Positions 1 through 8,121 of a stretch of 64,000 nt of DNA are shown piece after piece. The number at the start of each line of letters is the position of its first letter. The stretch's first letter is position 1. The position numbers and the translations under genes are program-made. Origin of the DNA: Erysipelotrichaceae bacterium (GTDB lineage: Bacteria > Bacillota_I > Bacilli_A > Erysipelotrichales > Erysipelotrichaceae); assembly GCA_017442805.1 (NCBI GenBank), contig JAFRZA010000043.1, positions 1 to 64,000 of the forward strand, given 5' to 3'. Under the pieces are notes generated by a model. It ran no database searches, was not told where the DNA came from, and saw nothing but the letters and a program-made list of their open reading frames with translations.

Positions 1-5
1 ATCAA

Positions 6-82
6 TGGTGCCGCATGCCGGACTCGAACCAGCGACCTACTCATTACGAATGAGTTGCTACTACCAACTGAGCTAAGGCGGC
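6..82 (-). tRNA. tRNA-Thr (anticodon CGT)
   Basis: On the minus strand the sequence folds as a tRNA: a 7-bp acceptor stem with one mismatch, a 7-nt anticodon loop TTCGTAA with anticodon CGT (reads ACG, threonine), a GGTTCGAGTCC T-arm, discriminator A, and CCA encoded in the DNA at 8-6. The D-loop is slightly long. Confidence 0.93.
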
Positions 83-119
83 ATAACATCAATAGTTTAA
101 CACAGGCTGACTGATGATG

Positions 120-635
120 CTATCTTTTCTTGAAGAAATCCAGAAGTCTGGACCACTTGAACGGTTCAGCCTTCATCTTCTCCAGACGGATGTGCTGGGA
201 CTCCTTATCCGGCATCAGCTTGTTGAGCTGGCGGTAGGCGACCATGGCCTGGAAGGTGTCCTTGTAGATGTGCCTTCCGTCTTCCAGAACGAAGTAAACA
301 CACTCGCTGCCGCCCTGCGATGCCTTGGAACTCCACTCGACAATGTCATCATATCTGACAAACATTCCCTTGGTATTGTCCTCAAGACCGTAGATCAGCA
401 CGCCGTCCTGATAGATGTCGATGACGTTGCGGTCCTTGATCTTCAGAAGGACAAACAGCGCGATTGCCACAAAGAAGACACCGAGGACGATGAACGCCCA
501 ATGCTTCAGGAAAAGCATACCGATGCCGGCAGCCGTTGCCACGTAGCAGGCAGTATAGGGTTTATAGGTAATGGCCTTCAGAGGCTTTCCGGCCGGTCTG
601 ATTTCTTCAATGTTCTGTAATTCTTCGTTGTTCAT
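120..635 (-). CDS. Hypothetical membrane protein, 171 aa
   Basis: No specific function recognised. The protein has a charged N-terminus, two closely spaced hydrophobic segments at about residues 28-62 forming a membrane hairpin, and a soluble C-terminal domain of about 100 residues with a beta-rich pattern (DVIDIYQDGVLIYG-like strands). That architecture resembles membrane-anchored PH-like proteins, but this is shape only. The start is supported by AGGAG about 10 nt upstream. It lies just upstream of tRNA-Thr on the same strand, and a divergent small membrane protein gene starts at 724. Confidence 0.75.
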   Translation of the reverse strand: MNNEELQNIEEIRPAGKPLKAITYKPYTACYVATAAGIGMLFLKHWAFIVLGVFFVAIALFVLLKIKDRNVIDIYQDGVLIYGLEDNTKGMFVRYDDIVEWSSKASQGGSECVYFVLEDGRHIYKDTFQAMVAYRQLNKLMPDKESQHIRLEKMKAEPFKWSRLLDFFKKR

Positions 636-723
636 AATCTCAAAACTCCTGTTTTTATTTTATCATACATTTCATTTTCTTAATTAAAAAAAGGCTTTAT
701 AATTAGTATAGGAGAATTTGGAT

Positions 724-1191
724 ATGCTTAAATACGCTCTTGGAATAATCGTAGGCGCCCTGATGGTCGTATACGGTTATGTTCGCATTTATAAGAACCG
801 CGAAGCGCTGGCTGAACTGCCGCTGCAGAAATACGAAAAGATGGAGTTTTCTTCTTCCATCATCCCCTGGCTGATCGGTTTGGCTGCTTTTTCCGTTTTC
901 TGTCTGTATGTTTCCCTTAAGGAAAACAACGACGCTCTGACCGCCGTTTCCATCGCCATTCTGGTTGACTGCGTGGTGGAATACGTCGTTGCCAGAAAGC
1001 TGATGGTCTTCTACTACAACAACGACCGCTGCATCCTGGAAGGCAAGCAGGTGCTCTACCGCAACATAAAGTCCTGCGGCAGAAGAAGCCGCCTGCCGCT
1101 GTCCAAGGGCCTGGTTTCCCTTTACAGCGGAGAAGTCAAAAAGGTTTACCCGCAGGCCATCCCGGTCATCAATGCTCATCTGAATCAATAA
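724..1191 (+). CDS. Hypothetical membrane protein, 155 aa
   Basis: Function not recognised. The N-terminus is a membrane helix, and a second hydrophobic hairpin spans about residues 45-95; the rest is short, basic and soluble (RRSRLPLSKG). The ATG at 724 was preferred to the in-frame TTG at 718 because AGGAGA sits 8 nt before it. A TATAAT box at about 697-702 precedes it. It reads away from the 171-aa gene and is followed by the DUF1232 gene. Confidence 0.72.
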   Translation: MLKYALGIIVGALMVVYGYVRIYKNREALAELPLQKYEKMEFSSSIIPWLIGLAAFSVFCLYVSLKENNDALTAVSIAILVDCVVEYVVARKLMVFYYNNDRCILEGKQVLYRNIKSCGRRSRLPLSKGLVSLYSGEVKKVYPQAIPVINAHLNQ

Positions 1192-1205
1192 GCAGAGACA
1201 TCAAC

Positions 1206-1236
1206 CATTCTGAAGCCATCACACACATTCAGAATG
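1206..1236. repeat. Inverted repeat between two plus-strand genes
   Basis: CATTCTGA (1206-1213) and TCAGAATG (1229-1236) form an 8-bp inverted repeat with a 15-nt loop between the genes at 724 and 1274. No T-run follows, so an operator or weak attenuator is as likely as a terminator. Confidence 0.4.
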
Positions 1237-1273
1237 TGAGATAATGATTATGTAAGTATAGGAGGAATACATA

Positions 1274-1684
1274 ATGGATTTAAACTTTATCGACACCGAG
1301 AAAATCAAAGCCGTTCTGGAAGAAGGCATGGACAAGGCTACCAACCTTCTCAAGAGCAATGAGCAGGTAAGCAACCTTATCGACATGGTTCAGACCAAGA
1401 TCCAGGATACCCCGTTACTGGGAACTGCCGTCGCCGGACTGCCGAACATGATCTCCATGGTCAAGAGCTACATCACCAAGGAATACGATGTCGTCTCACC
1501 CAAGGTCATTGCCACCATCGTCAGCGCCTTCATTTACCTGGTCAAGAGAAAAGACCTGATCAAGGACACCATTCCTGTTCTGGGTCAGCTGGATGACATC
1601 GCCGTCATCGTTCTGGCCATGAACTTCATCAAGCCGGAACTGGACGCCTACGCTGAGTGGAAGGCAGCCAGAGAAGAAGCTTAA
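1274..1684 (+). CDS. DUF1232 (YkvA-like) family protein, 136 aa
   Basis: The C-terminal half carries the DUF1232 signature: a hydrophobic segment followed by KRKDLIKDTIPVLGQLDD and a second hydrophobic stretch (about residues 88-125), matching the family's D-x-I-P-x-x-G-x-x-D-D core. The N-terminal half is an amphipathic helical region of unknown role. Family members are small, probably membrane-associated proteins without a settled function. A strong AGGAGG lies 8 nt before the ATG, and a clear terminator follows, so it is probably monocistronic. Confidence 0.8.
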   Translation: MDLNFIDTEKIKAVLEEGMDKATNLLKSNEQVSNLIDMVQTKIQDTPLLGTAVAGLPNMISMVKSYITKEYDVVSPKVIATIVSAFIYLVKRKDLIKDTIPVLGQLDDIAVIVLAMNFIKPELDAYAEWKAAREEA

Positions 1685-1705
1685 GGTTTTTCAAATCAGA
1701 AGAAA

Positions 1706-1741
1706 AACTGGAATCAGAATGAACTGCATTCCAGTTTTTTT
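1706..1741 (+). terminator. Rho-independent terminator after the DUF1232 gene
   Basis: A 9-bp stem AACTGGAAT / ATTCCAGTT (1706-1714 with 1728-1736) is followed directly by a T-run. Confidence 0.85.
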
Positions 1742-1832
1742 GTGGCTATACAGTCTCCTTTTCTATTTTTCAATTATATTGTATACAATTTAATTTTACG
1801 GGTCTTATGTTTTGCCCGTAAAAAAAGAGACA

Positions 1833-2261
1833 TCAGTCTCTTTCTTCCTTCTTAACAGGGTTGGTATCGATGCTGTCGCGGAAGACCACGAAGCGGTCGT
1901 ACAGGTATTCCGTAACGAAGTTCAGCGTCATGTTGATCAGCGTGGCAACGTATTCGTTCCAATGCCAGCCGTCAACGATGATCCGCTCCAGCTGGGTGGA
2001 CAGCGGCGTGAATACCAGATAGTACAGGAACACCTTGAACATGGCAACCGGCACGTTGTTGGCTGACTGGAAGGTGAACTTCCGGTTCAGGGTGAAGTTC
2101 CAGAGCACGGAAAGGGTCAGGGCAATAAGGTAACAGACCCAGTAATCCAACTTGGTAAACTCATTGAGAATGGTGAATGAACCGATCTGAATGATTCCCG
2201 CCGAAAGCGAGAACAGGGTAAACTTGATGGTCCTGATAAGTTCCTTTTTCTTTTCGCTCAT
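1833..2261 (-). CDS. GtrA family membrane protein, 142 aa
   Basis: A four-helix GtrA-type protein. Helices lie at roughly residues 14-38, 43-62, 73-95 and 105-125, with the typical NFTLNRKFTF and LNFVTEYLYDRFVVF motifs that follow helices 2 and 4. GtrA proteins act in moving or linking lipid-bound sugars during glycosylation of cell-surface polymers. The start at 2261 is set by GGAGG 8 nt upstream; a longer reading frame back to 2297 has no ribosome site. No glycosyltransferase partner is adjacent, so the substrate is unknown. Confidence 0.85.
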   Translation of the reverse strand: MSEKKKELIRTIKFTLFSLSAGIIQIGSFTILNEFTKLDYWVCYLIALTLSVLWNFTLNRKFTFQSANNVPVAMFKVFLYYLVFTPLSTQLERIIVDGWHWNEYVATLINMTLNFVTEYLYDRFVVFRDSIDTNPVKKEERD

Positions 2262-2312
2262 TTGCCTAACCTCCGTATCTACCCTTTTATTGTACAATGA
2301 ATGACCGTTTTG

Positions 2313-2996
2313 TTAAACAAGCGGTTCTGCCCAGCGGAAGTTTTCCTTTCCGGCACCGGCTTCAAAGTTATATTTGACGATACCCAGATCCAGCTTTACC
2401 AGCTGGCCTCTGCCGTCAGGCACGATGCTTATGACATCATCCTGCCGGTAGATCCGGAACTTCTGCTGGTTTACCGCCGTCGGCGCCTGCAGGGCCGCCT
2501 CGACGCCCTCCCGGTACCACTTCGGATCATCATCCCTGATCTGCGCCAGCTTGATGAGTTCCTTGTTGCGGTGCTGATGTCCCTGATCAGCACCATAGCC
2601 AAGGGATATGACGATTACCAGTTTCTCATCCTTTTCCAGACGCTTTCTTACTTCCTTCTTGTTGAAAGTCAGAGCTGCCCAGCAGGTATTGAGACCCAGC
2701 TGCTGCGCCAGGATGACCAGCCTTTCGCCATAGTATCCGCTTTTCTCGTCAACATCCCTGCCGCCTTTGGAAGCGATCAGAATGTAGTTTCTGACATTGC
2801 GGAAGCGGCCGTAATGAGCAAGGGCTGAATCAAAACCCTTTTCATCATCGTAAACGATGCGGAATGTCAGTCCGCTTTCCTGACTGCACAGCAGAGCTTC
2901 CGCGTCAAGCTGTTCTCTGACGGACGGCTCTATGATGTCTTCTTTGTACACTCTTACTGAATGTCTTTCCATAATTGCCTGTTTGGTTGTTATCAT
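2313..2996 (-). CDS. Nitroreductase-family protein, 227 aa
   Basis: N-terminal motif AIMERHSVRVYKEDIIE is the FMN-binding RRSxRxF/Y element of the nitroreductase superfamily; AQQLGLNTCWAAL and a later EAALQAPTAVNQQ segment fit the TM1586-like subgroup, in which one chain carries two related halves. Probable FMN-dependent NAD(P)H oxidoreductase with unknown substrate. ATG at 2996 was chosen because GAGGTG lies 6 nt upstream; an in-frame GTG at 3005 is part of that site. It sits downstream of the ABC importer terminator. Confidence 0.82.
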   Translation of the reverse strand: MITTKQAIMERHSVRVYKEDIIEPSVREQLDAEALLCSQESGLTFRIVYDDEKGFDSALAHYGRFRNVRNYILIASKGGRDVDEKSGYYGERLVILAQQLGLNTCWAALTFNKKEVRKRLEKDEKLVIVISLGYGADQGHQHRNKELIKLAQIRDDDPKWYREGVEAALQAPTAVNQQKFRIYRQDDVISIVPDGRGQLVKLDLGIVKYNFEAGAGKENFRWAEPLV

Positions 2997-3065
2997 GAAT
3001 GTCACCTCGTTTTTTTAATTATAGCTTCCCTCCTTCATTTCTTCATCTCTTCCGCCTTCAGGCCA

Positions 3066-3100
3066 TGAGAAAAGACGGGAGAACCGTGTTCTTCCGTCTT
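3066..3100 (-). terminator. Terminator of the ABC importer operon
   Basis: On the minus strand AAGACGG (3100-3094) pairs with CCGTCTT (3078-3072), and a pyrimidine/T-rich run follows. It lies just after the ATPase stop codon at 3113. Confidence 0.75.
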
Positions 3101-3112
3101 CACTTACTTGAT

Positions 3113-4225
3113 TTACTTGATCAGGGTTACCTTGCCCATCGCGAAGCGGTCGGTGGTATCAGCATCAAACAGGATGACGCCGCTGCCGGTGATATCAAAC
3201 TTCACCTTGGCACCATACTGATAGTCAACGGCACCGAACTTCATGGAAGTGACGATTTCCTTGTTGACTTCCAGCTTGACGGTGGTTTCCATGCCGGCCG
3301 GCAGAGTGGCGTAGATCTCGCCCTCATATGGGCCCTCATCGACCTGGATGAATTCCGGGCGGATGCCGACGACTACCTTCTCGTTGAAGGAAGCAAACGG
3401 CACTTCGCTTTCGAACTTCACCTTATGACCCAGGAACTCAACTTCAGCGTGAGTGTCATCGATCTTCTTAGCCTTGCCCTGCAGCATGTTCATGGTCGGG
3501 TTGCCGACGAAGTCAGCGACGAACAGATTGGCCGGCTTGTTGTAGACCTCTAATGGCGGAGCGTACTGCTGAAGCAGACCGTTCTTGATCAGGCATACTC
3601 TGGTAGCCAGGGTCATGGCTTCCAGCTGGTCGTGAGTGACATAGACGAAGGTTGAATCGGTATCGACGTGCAGTCTCTTCAGCTCGGTTCTCATTTCCAG
3701 ACGGAGCTTGGCGTCCAGGTTGGACAGCGGTTCATCCATGAACAGCACCTTGGGCTTGGGAGCCAGGGTACGGGCGATGGCGACACGCTGCTGCTGACCG
3801 CCGGAGAGTTCGCTGGGATAACGCTTCTCGAATTCCTCGATCTTCATCATCTGCAGCATTTCCGTAACTCTCTTGCGGATCTCGTCTTTCGGCCACTTGA
3901 GGTTTTCCAGACCGAAGGCAATGTTCTGATAGACTGTCATGTGCGGCCATAAGGCGTAGTTCTGGAACAGAAAGCCGATGTCACGCTTGGCCGGTGACAG
4001 GTTGATGCCTCTTTCCGAATCAAACACCACTTCATCGCCGATGGTGATCTTTCCTTCTGTCGGGGTTTCCAGTCCGGCAATCATGCGCAGCGTTGTTGTC
4101 TTGCCGCAGCCGGAGGGTCCCAGCAGAGTGATGAACTCACGGTCTTCGATGACCATGTTCAGATTTTCGACAGCCACAAACTTATCAAATCGTTTGGTTA
4201 CATTCTCTAATATAATTTTCGGCAT
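3113..4225 (-). CDS. ABC importer ATP-binding protein (Fe(III)/polyamine/UgpC-like), 370 aa
   Basis: Cytoplasmic ATPase of the importer encoded by the next two genes. Visible motifs in order are Walker A GPSGCGKTT (about residues 37-45), Q-loop LFQNYALWPH, signature LSGGQQQR, Walker B VLFMDEP and the switch histidine in YVTHDQLEAM. After about residue 235 a TOBE-type regulatory/substrate domain follows, the arrangement of MalK/PotA/FbpC proteins. Its start lies 3 nt after the permease stop, so it is the last gene of a three-gene operon. The family is certain, but the substrate is not. Confidence 0.92.
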   Translation of the reverse strand: MPKIILENVTKRFDKFVAVENLNMVIEDREFITLLGPSGCGKTTTLRMIAGLETPTEGKITIGDEVVFDSERGINLSPAKRDIGFLFQNYALWPHMTVYQNIAFGLENLKWPKDEIRKRVTEMLQMMKIEEFEKRYPSELSGGQQQRVAIARTLAPKPKVLFMDEPLSNLDAKLRLEMRTELKRLHVDTDSTFVYVTHDQLEAMTLATRVCLIKNGLLQQYAPPLEVYNKPANLFVADFVGNPTMNMLQGKAKKIDDTHAEVEFLGHKVKFESEVPFASFNEKVVVGIRPEFIQVDEGPYEGEIYATLPAGMETTVKLEVNKEIVTSMKFGAVDYQYGAKVKFDITGSGVILFDADTTDRFAMGKVTLIK

Positions 4226-4228
4226 ATT

Positions 4229-6058
4229 TTATCCTCCTACACCCTTATCGATGCTTGCTCCGGTGAGCTTATTGACCACATACTGAATGACAAGCACGAA
4301 GACAATGATTAACAGGTTGATCGCGTTGGATGCCTGTGTCAGACCGGTACGGCTGTATTCCTGCAGCACAGTGGTAACCAGCGTAGTATAGCTGGCTGCC
4401 AGCAGAACGAACAGTGACATTTCTCTCATACAGGAGATGAATGGCAGCAGGTATCCGCTCATGAAGCTGCTCTTCTGAATCGGGAACAGCACTCTGGTCA
4501 TGCGCTTCCACCACGGAGTACCCGTGATGACAGCGGCTTCCTCAATTTCACCGGACAGCTGCAGCATGGCATTGGTACCGGTACGGGAGGCAAACGGCAT
4601 GAACTTGAACGCGCCGACAAGCAGAAGCAGGAAGAATGAGCCGTCCAGCCAGGTGAATCCCTTGGTGTATGACAGCGCCAGGTAGACGGCACCGAAGCTC
4701 ATGGCCGGGATCAGGTAAGGCAGGAAGGCAATGTCGCTCAATAAGCTGGCAGCCTTGCTGCCGCGCTTGTGGGAGACGGCATAGCCAATCAGGATGCCGA
4801 AGGTACCAGCAATCAGGGAGACCAGCAGTGACAGCAGCAAACTGCGGCCCATAGCCGCCCACATGATGCCGCTGCGCAGGATGCCGATGGTGTCGCCCTT
4901 GTTGCTGCCCTCAAACGGTTCCGTGGACAGCCAGTACTTCAGGGTGAAGGTCGACAGGTCGCCCGGTACTTCCAGTAAGCTCTCCATTGCGAAGGAGACC
5001 ATGGGCATGATGGCGAAGAAGGCAACGATCACCACCAGGATGACCGCGATGACCATTCTGGCCTTGCCCAGCTTGACCAGGGAGACCTGACCGCTCTTGC
5101 CGGTAACCGTCGTGAAGGACTTACGCTTGCCGGTAAACCAGTTGTTCAGGGTGATGATGGCCAGGGAGAAGATCATCAGCACGATGGCGATGACATAGCC
5201 CTGTCCCTTGGTGAAGCCGGAGTTGATCAGGCTTCGCATCTGCACCGATATGGATATGAAGTTATTGCCGCTGTTGATCGAACTCTTGTTCAGAAAGAAC
5301 GGAACCGTGAAGGCTGAGATACTGCTGGAGAATACCAGAAGCACGGTTGAGATCAGAGCCGGCATGACAATGGGCAACGTGACTCTGGTCAGGATCTTCA
5401 GACGGCTGGCCTTCAGAACGGTAGCCGCCTCTTCGAGGTTGGCGTCCATGTTGCGCAGGATGCCGCCGATCAGGATGTAGGCGAAGGGAGCGTAGTGCAG
5501 GCCCAGGCACATCGCGCAGGGGAAGAAGCCGTAAACGACTGATTCCGGAACGCAGATGCCGGTGACCGCCTGCAGGATTCCCTTGCCGGCATTGATGGCG
5601 GTATTCTTGAAGAAGTTCTCCCAGAACATGGCCATGCTCCAGGCAGGCATGATGTAGGGGAAGACGAATACGGTCGAAATGAACTTCTTGAACGGGAGGT
5701 CGGAACGGGTGATGAACCAGGCCACGGTTCCGCCAAAGCCGACAGCCACCAAACAGGACAGCAAAGACATCAGACAGGACTTGAACAGCGGATCCCAGAA
5801 CTTGATCTGAGCGTAGTCGAAGTCCTTGCTGGTGAGCAGCTCTTTCCAGTGAGCGATCGTAAAGCTGCCGTCAGGAATGCCGGTGTACAGTGCTTCCTGG
5901 TTCCCGTTGATCTTGAAGGAACCGATCAGCAGGGTAAACAGCGGGATGACTACAGCCACGATCAGCAGCACAAGGAACAGAACGGTGATGATGTTTGCCG
6001 GTTTTGAGAAATAGGCCTTCAGATTGTTCTTAAATTTCTGTTTCTTAATTTCCGTCAT
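4229..6058 (-). CDS. ABC importer permease with two fused permease domains (FbpB-like), 609 aa
   Basis: One chain carries two complete BPD permease halves of about 300 residues each. Each half ends with an EAA coupling loop: EEAATVLKASRLK in the first and EEAAVITGTPWWK in the second. This fused arrangement is typical of Fe(III) (FbpB/AfuB) and some thiamine or phosphonate importers, which supports but does not prove an iron-type substrate. An N-terminal basic segment precedes the first helix. It pairs with the downstream ATPase and upstream binding protein; a stem-loop at 6083-6103 separates it from the latter. Confidence 0.92.
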   Translation of the reverse strand: MTEIKKQKFKNNLKAYFSKPANIITVLFLVLLIVAVVIPLFTLLIGSFKINGNQEALYTGIPDGSFTIAHWKELLTSKDFDYAQIKFWDPLFKSCLMSLLSCLVAVGFGGTVAWFITRSDLPFKKFISTVFVFPYIMPAWSMAMFWENFFKNTAINAGKGILQAVTGICVPESVVYGFFPCAMCLGLHYAPFAYILIGGILRNMDANLEEAATVLKASRLKILTRVTLPIVMPALISTVLLVFSSSISAFTVPFFLNKSSINSGNNFISISVQMRSLINSGFTKGQGYVIAIVLMIFSLAIITLNNWFTGKRKSFTTVTGKSGQVSLVKLGKARMVIAVILVVIVAFFAIMPMVSFAMESLLEVPGDLSTFTLKYWLSTEPFEGSNKGDTIGILRSGIMWAAMGRSLLLSLLVSLIAGTFGILIGYAVSHKRGSKAASLLSDIAFLPYLIPAMSFGAVYLALSYTKGFTWLDGSFFLLLLVGAFKFMPFASRTGTNAMLQLSGEIEEAAVITGTPWWKRMTRVLFPIQKSSFMSGYLLPFISCMREMSLFVLLAASYTTLVTTVLQEYSRTGLTQASNAINLLIIVFVLVIQYVVNKLTGASIDKGVGG

Positions 6059-6082
6059 AATTTTATTCCTCTGTTGAAAAGC

Positions 6083-6103
6083 AGGGGGAGCGGCGCTCCC
6101 CCT
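6083..6103 (-). other. Intercistronic stem-loop between binding protein and permease
   Basis: A GC-rich perfect 9-bp stem, AGGGGGAGC with GCTCCCCCT and a 3-nt loop, lies between the stop of the binding protein gene and the permease ribosome site. No T-run follows on the minus strand, so it more likely protects the upstream mRNA end or partly attenuates, as in other binding-protein operons. Confidence 0.7.
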
Positions 6104-6127
6104 TTAATTGATATTCCGTTAACTCAA

Positions 6128-7387
6128 TTATTTGGCAGCCAGCTGCATGTTGATGAACTTGACAACAGTAGCATAGACGGAGTCAATGTACTGAACGTCT
6201 TCAACAACACACTGCTGTTTCCAGACTGATAAAGCCGGGTCGCCTTCGACGGAGGCGATCTTCTGGTTGCCTGAATAGTAACCTAAGATTCCGCCCCAGC
6301 CGGCGTTGAAGCCTTCTTCGGATAACAGATATCTGATGAACAGGCATGAGGTATACGGAAGCTTGGCAGTCTTCGGGATCAGAGTCCACATGTTGTAAAC
6401 GAAGCCGTCGAAACCTTCGACATCGTTGTTCCAGCCGGCGGCAGTGATGGTCTTGGTGTAGTAGTCATCAGTGTCCTTGTAGTCGCCCTTGTAGTATTCA
6501 TAGTCTTTCAGCTTGCATAAGCCGGCGAAGATGATACGGCCTTCTTCGTTGTATTCATTGATCTTCTTGACTTCGCTGGAGTCTGATGAATGCCAGTAGC
6601 CAACGTTCTTGATGAATTCAGCAACGAACTTGTAGCCGATGTTCTGATAGTCGTCAGCGCTGCCGTCATAGTCAGTGCCGAAGTAGCTCTTGTAAGCCTT
6701 GGTCAGTCTGTCGCAGGCATCCGGGCTGGTCAGCATGATCAGGAAGCTCATGTTGATGTCTTCGCCTAACGGGTTCTGATAGGAGACATTGTGCAGACCC
6801 TTCAGGGTAGCGCCGTCAACACCGGTCATCTGCCAGACGTTCTTCAGCTGATCCGGTCCGACAGTCTTGTTGTAGTACATGAATACCTTGTTGAAGGTAA
6901 CGCCGACTAACGGAGTGCGGTCGCTTTCAGCAATGTCGAATTCTTCGCCTGACGGTACATAGCTCAGTAAGAAGCCGGTATCCAGCATGGCGTTCTTCAG
7001 GAATGAAGCATCCTGAATCATGACGAAATCGGCAATGTAGCTGTTAGCCTGCTGAGCGGCGATCAGCTTCGGCTGATATTCGCTGCCCTTCTTTGAGTTG
7101 TAGGCGGTCCTGCCGGCTGCCCAGGCGTACTTTTCTTCGAACTTGGCAAGAGCCTTCTTAACGCCTGAAGTCAGTGAGTCAGCATTGAAGGTCAGGTCCG
7201 GATTGGCTTCGAGCTCAGCCTTGGCGGCAGCTTCGAGTTCTTCCAGTGTCATGCCCTGAGCCTTTTCAATGGCTACTTCAACTTCTGATTTATCTCCTGA
7301 GGGCTTGTTGTTATTGTTTGAACAGCCGACAAAAGAGAACATCATCAGAACTACCAGCATGATAACCAGTACTTTTGAGAGTTTCAT
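6128..7387 (-). CDS. ABC importer substrate-binding lipoprotein, 419 aa
   Basis: The N-terminus is a lipoprotein signal: basic MKLSK, a hydrophobic core and lipobox FVGC, so the protein is anchored outside the membrane. The mature part begins with an Asn-rich linker and has the size of a periplasmic-binding-protein type II fold. It is the first gene of the importer operon, consistent with the binding subunit. The start at 7387 follows AGGAGG by 12 nt; an upstream in-frame extension lacks a signal-peptide layout. Ligand unknown: Fe(III), polyamine or organic anion remain possible. Confidence 0.88.
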   Translation of the reverse strand: MKLSKVLVIMLVVLMMFSFVGCSNNNNKPSGDKSEVEVAIEKAQGMTLEELEAAAKAELEANPDLTFNADSLTSGVKKALAKFEEKYAWAAGRTAYNSKKGSEYQPKLIAAQQANSYIADFVMIQDASFLKNAMLDTGFLLSYVPSGEEFDIAESDRTPLVGVTFNKVFMYYNKTVGPDQLKNVWQMTGVDGATLKGLHNVSYQNPLGEDINMSFLIMLTSPDACDRLTKAYKSYFGTDYDGSADDYQNIGYKFVAEFIKNVGYWHSSDSSEVKKINEYNEEGRIIFAGLCKLKDYEYYKGDYKDTDDYYTKTITAAGWNNDVEGFDGFVYNMWTLIPKTAKLPYTSCLFIRYLLSEEGFNAGWGGILGYYSGNQKIASVEGDPALSVWKQQCVVEDVQYIDSVYATVVKFINMQLAAK

Positions 7388-7516
7388 AATTGATAATTTC
7401 CTCCTTAACGTCTCAAATTCTTCAGCAAAAATCATTGATTATTGCTGAAATTTAGCTAAGTAAATTATACTCCTTTGAACCTCGACAATACAATAAAATG
7501 GAAAAGCCGTTTCCGA

Positions 7517-7548
7517 TAAAAACAGGCCTGAAATAATCAGTCAGGCCC
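7517..7548 (-). terminator. Second hairpin in the PTS downstream region
   Basis: GGCCTG and CAGGCC (7525-7530 with 7542-7547) pair around an 11-nt loop, and on the minus strand TGTTTTTATC follows. It may be a back-up terminator after the PTS operon terminator. Confidence 0.5.
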
Positions 7549-7583
7549 TTTTCTGTCCATTTGTTTTCCGCCTTCCGGCCATA

Positions 7584-7612
7584 AGAAAGCCCGGAGATTT
7601 CCGGGCTTTTCT
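7584..7612 (-). terminator. Terminator of the mannose-family PTS operon
   Basis: AAAGCCCGG (7586-7594) pairs with CCGGGCTTT (7601-7609) just after the IIB stop codon; on the minus strand the stem ends in CTTTCTT. Confidence 0.8.
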
Positions 7613-7632
7613 CATCTGTTTTTCTGCTCCTT

Positions 7633-8118
7633 TTAGAAGCCGTTTTTAGCCAGCAGTTCAAGGAAGTTATCAGGTTCGTTCATGGTCGTCAGACGGCTCA
7701 TGAGCTCTCCGCCTCTCATGTCGGCGATCTTGTGATAGATCTCGGCATCTTCAGCGGTTACAGCAATGGACTTGGTAACCATCTTGTATGTGGTTCCGGT
7801 AATCGGAGCAGCATTGCCGACGTTGACCGTCTCGACTTCCAGACCTGATTCCAGGATCTGTAAGGCATCTGACGGGAACTTGGCAATGATGAACATGGTT
7901 TCTTCAGGATGTTCAGTAGCATACTGGATAGTATCAGCTACAGACAGTACATATACAGTATTGCCTCTGGCTGCCATAGGCAGAGCCATTTTCTGAATCG
8001 GGTCAGCAGCTACTTTATCGTTGCAGACAATGATCTTGTCCGCGCCGATGCTGTTCATCCAGGTAACGGCGACTTGTCCGTGAATAAGCCGGTTGTCTAT
8101 CCTTAAATGCTTGATCAT
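7633..8118 (-). CDS. PTS mannose/fructose/sorbose-family IIB component, 161 aa
   Basis: The N-terminus has RIDNRLIHGQV, the IIB-Man/Sor active-site motif, with the phosphorylated histidine at residue 13. Length and the pattern DKIIVCNDKVA fit a stand-alone IIB. It would receive phosphate from a IIA and pass it to the sugar entering through the IIC/IID pair encoded just upstream. The gene begins 3 nt after the IID stop, so it is translationally coupled. No IIA gene is present in this operon or elsewhere in the window. Confidence 0.93.
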   Translation of the reverse strand: MIKHLRIDNRLIHGQVAVTWMNSIGADKIIVCNDKVAADPIQKMALPMAARGNTVYVLSVADTIQYATEHPEETMFIIAKFPSDALQILESGLEVETVNVGNAAPITGTTYKMVTKSIAVTAEDAEIYHKIADMRGGELMSRLTTMNEPDNFLELLAKNGF

Positions 8119-8121
8119 CGA

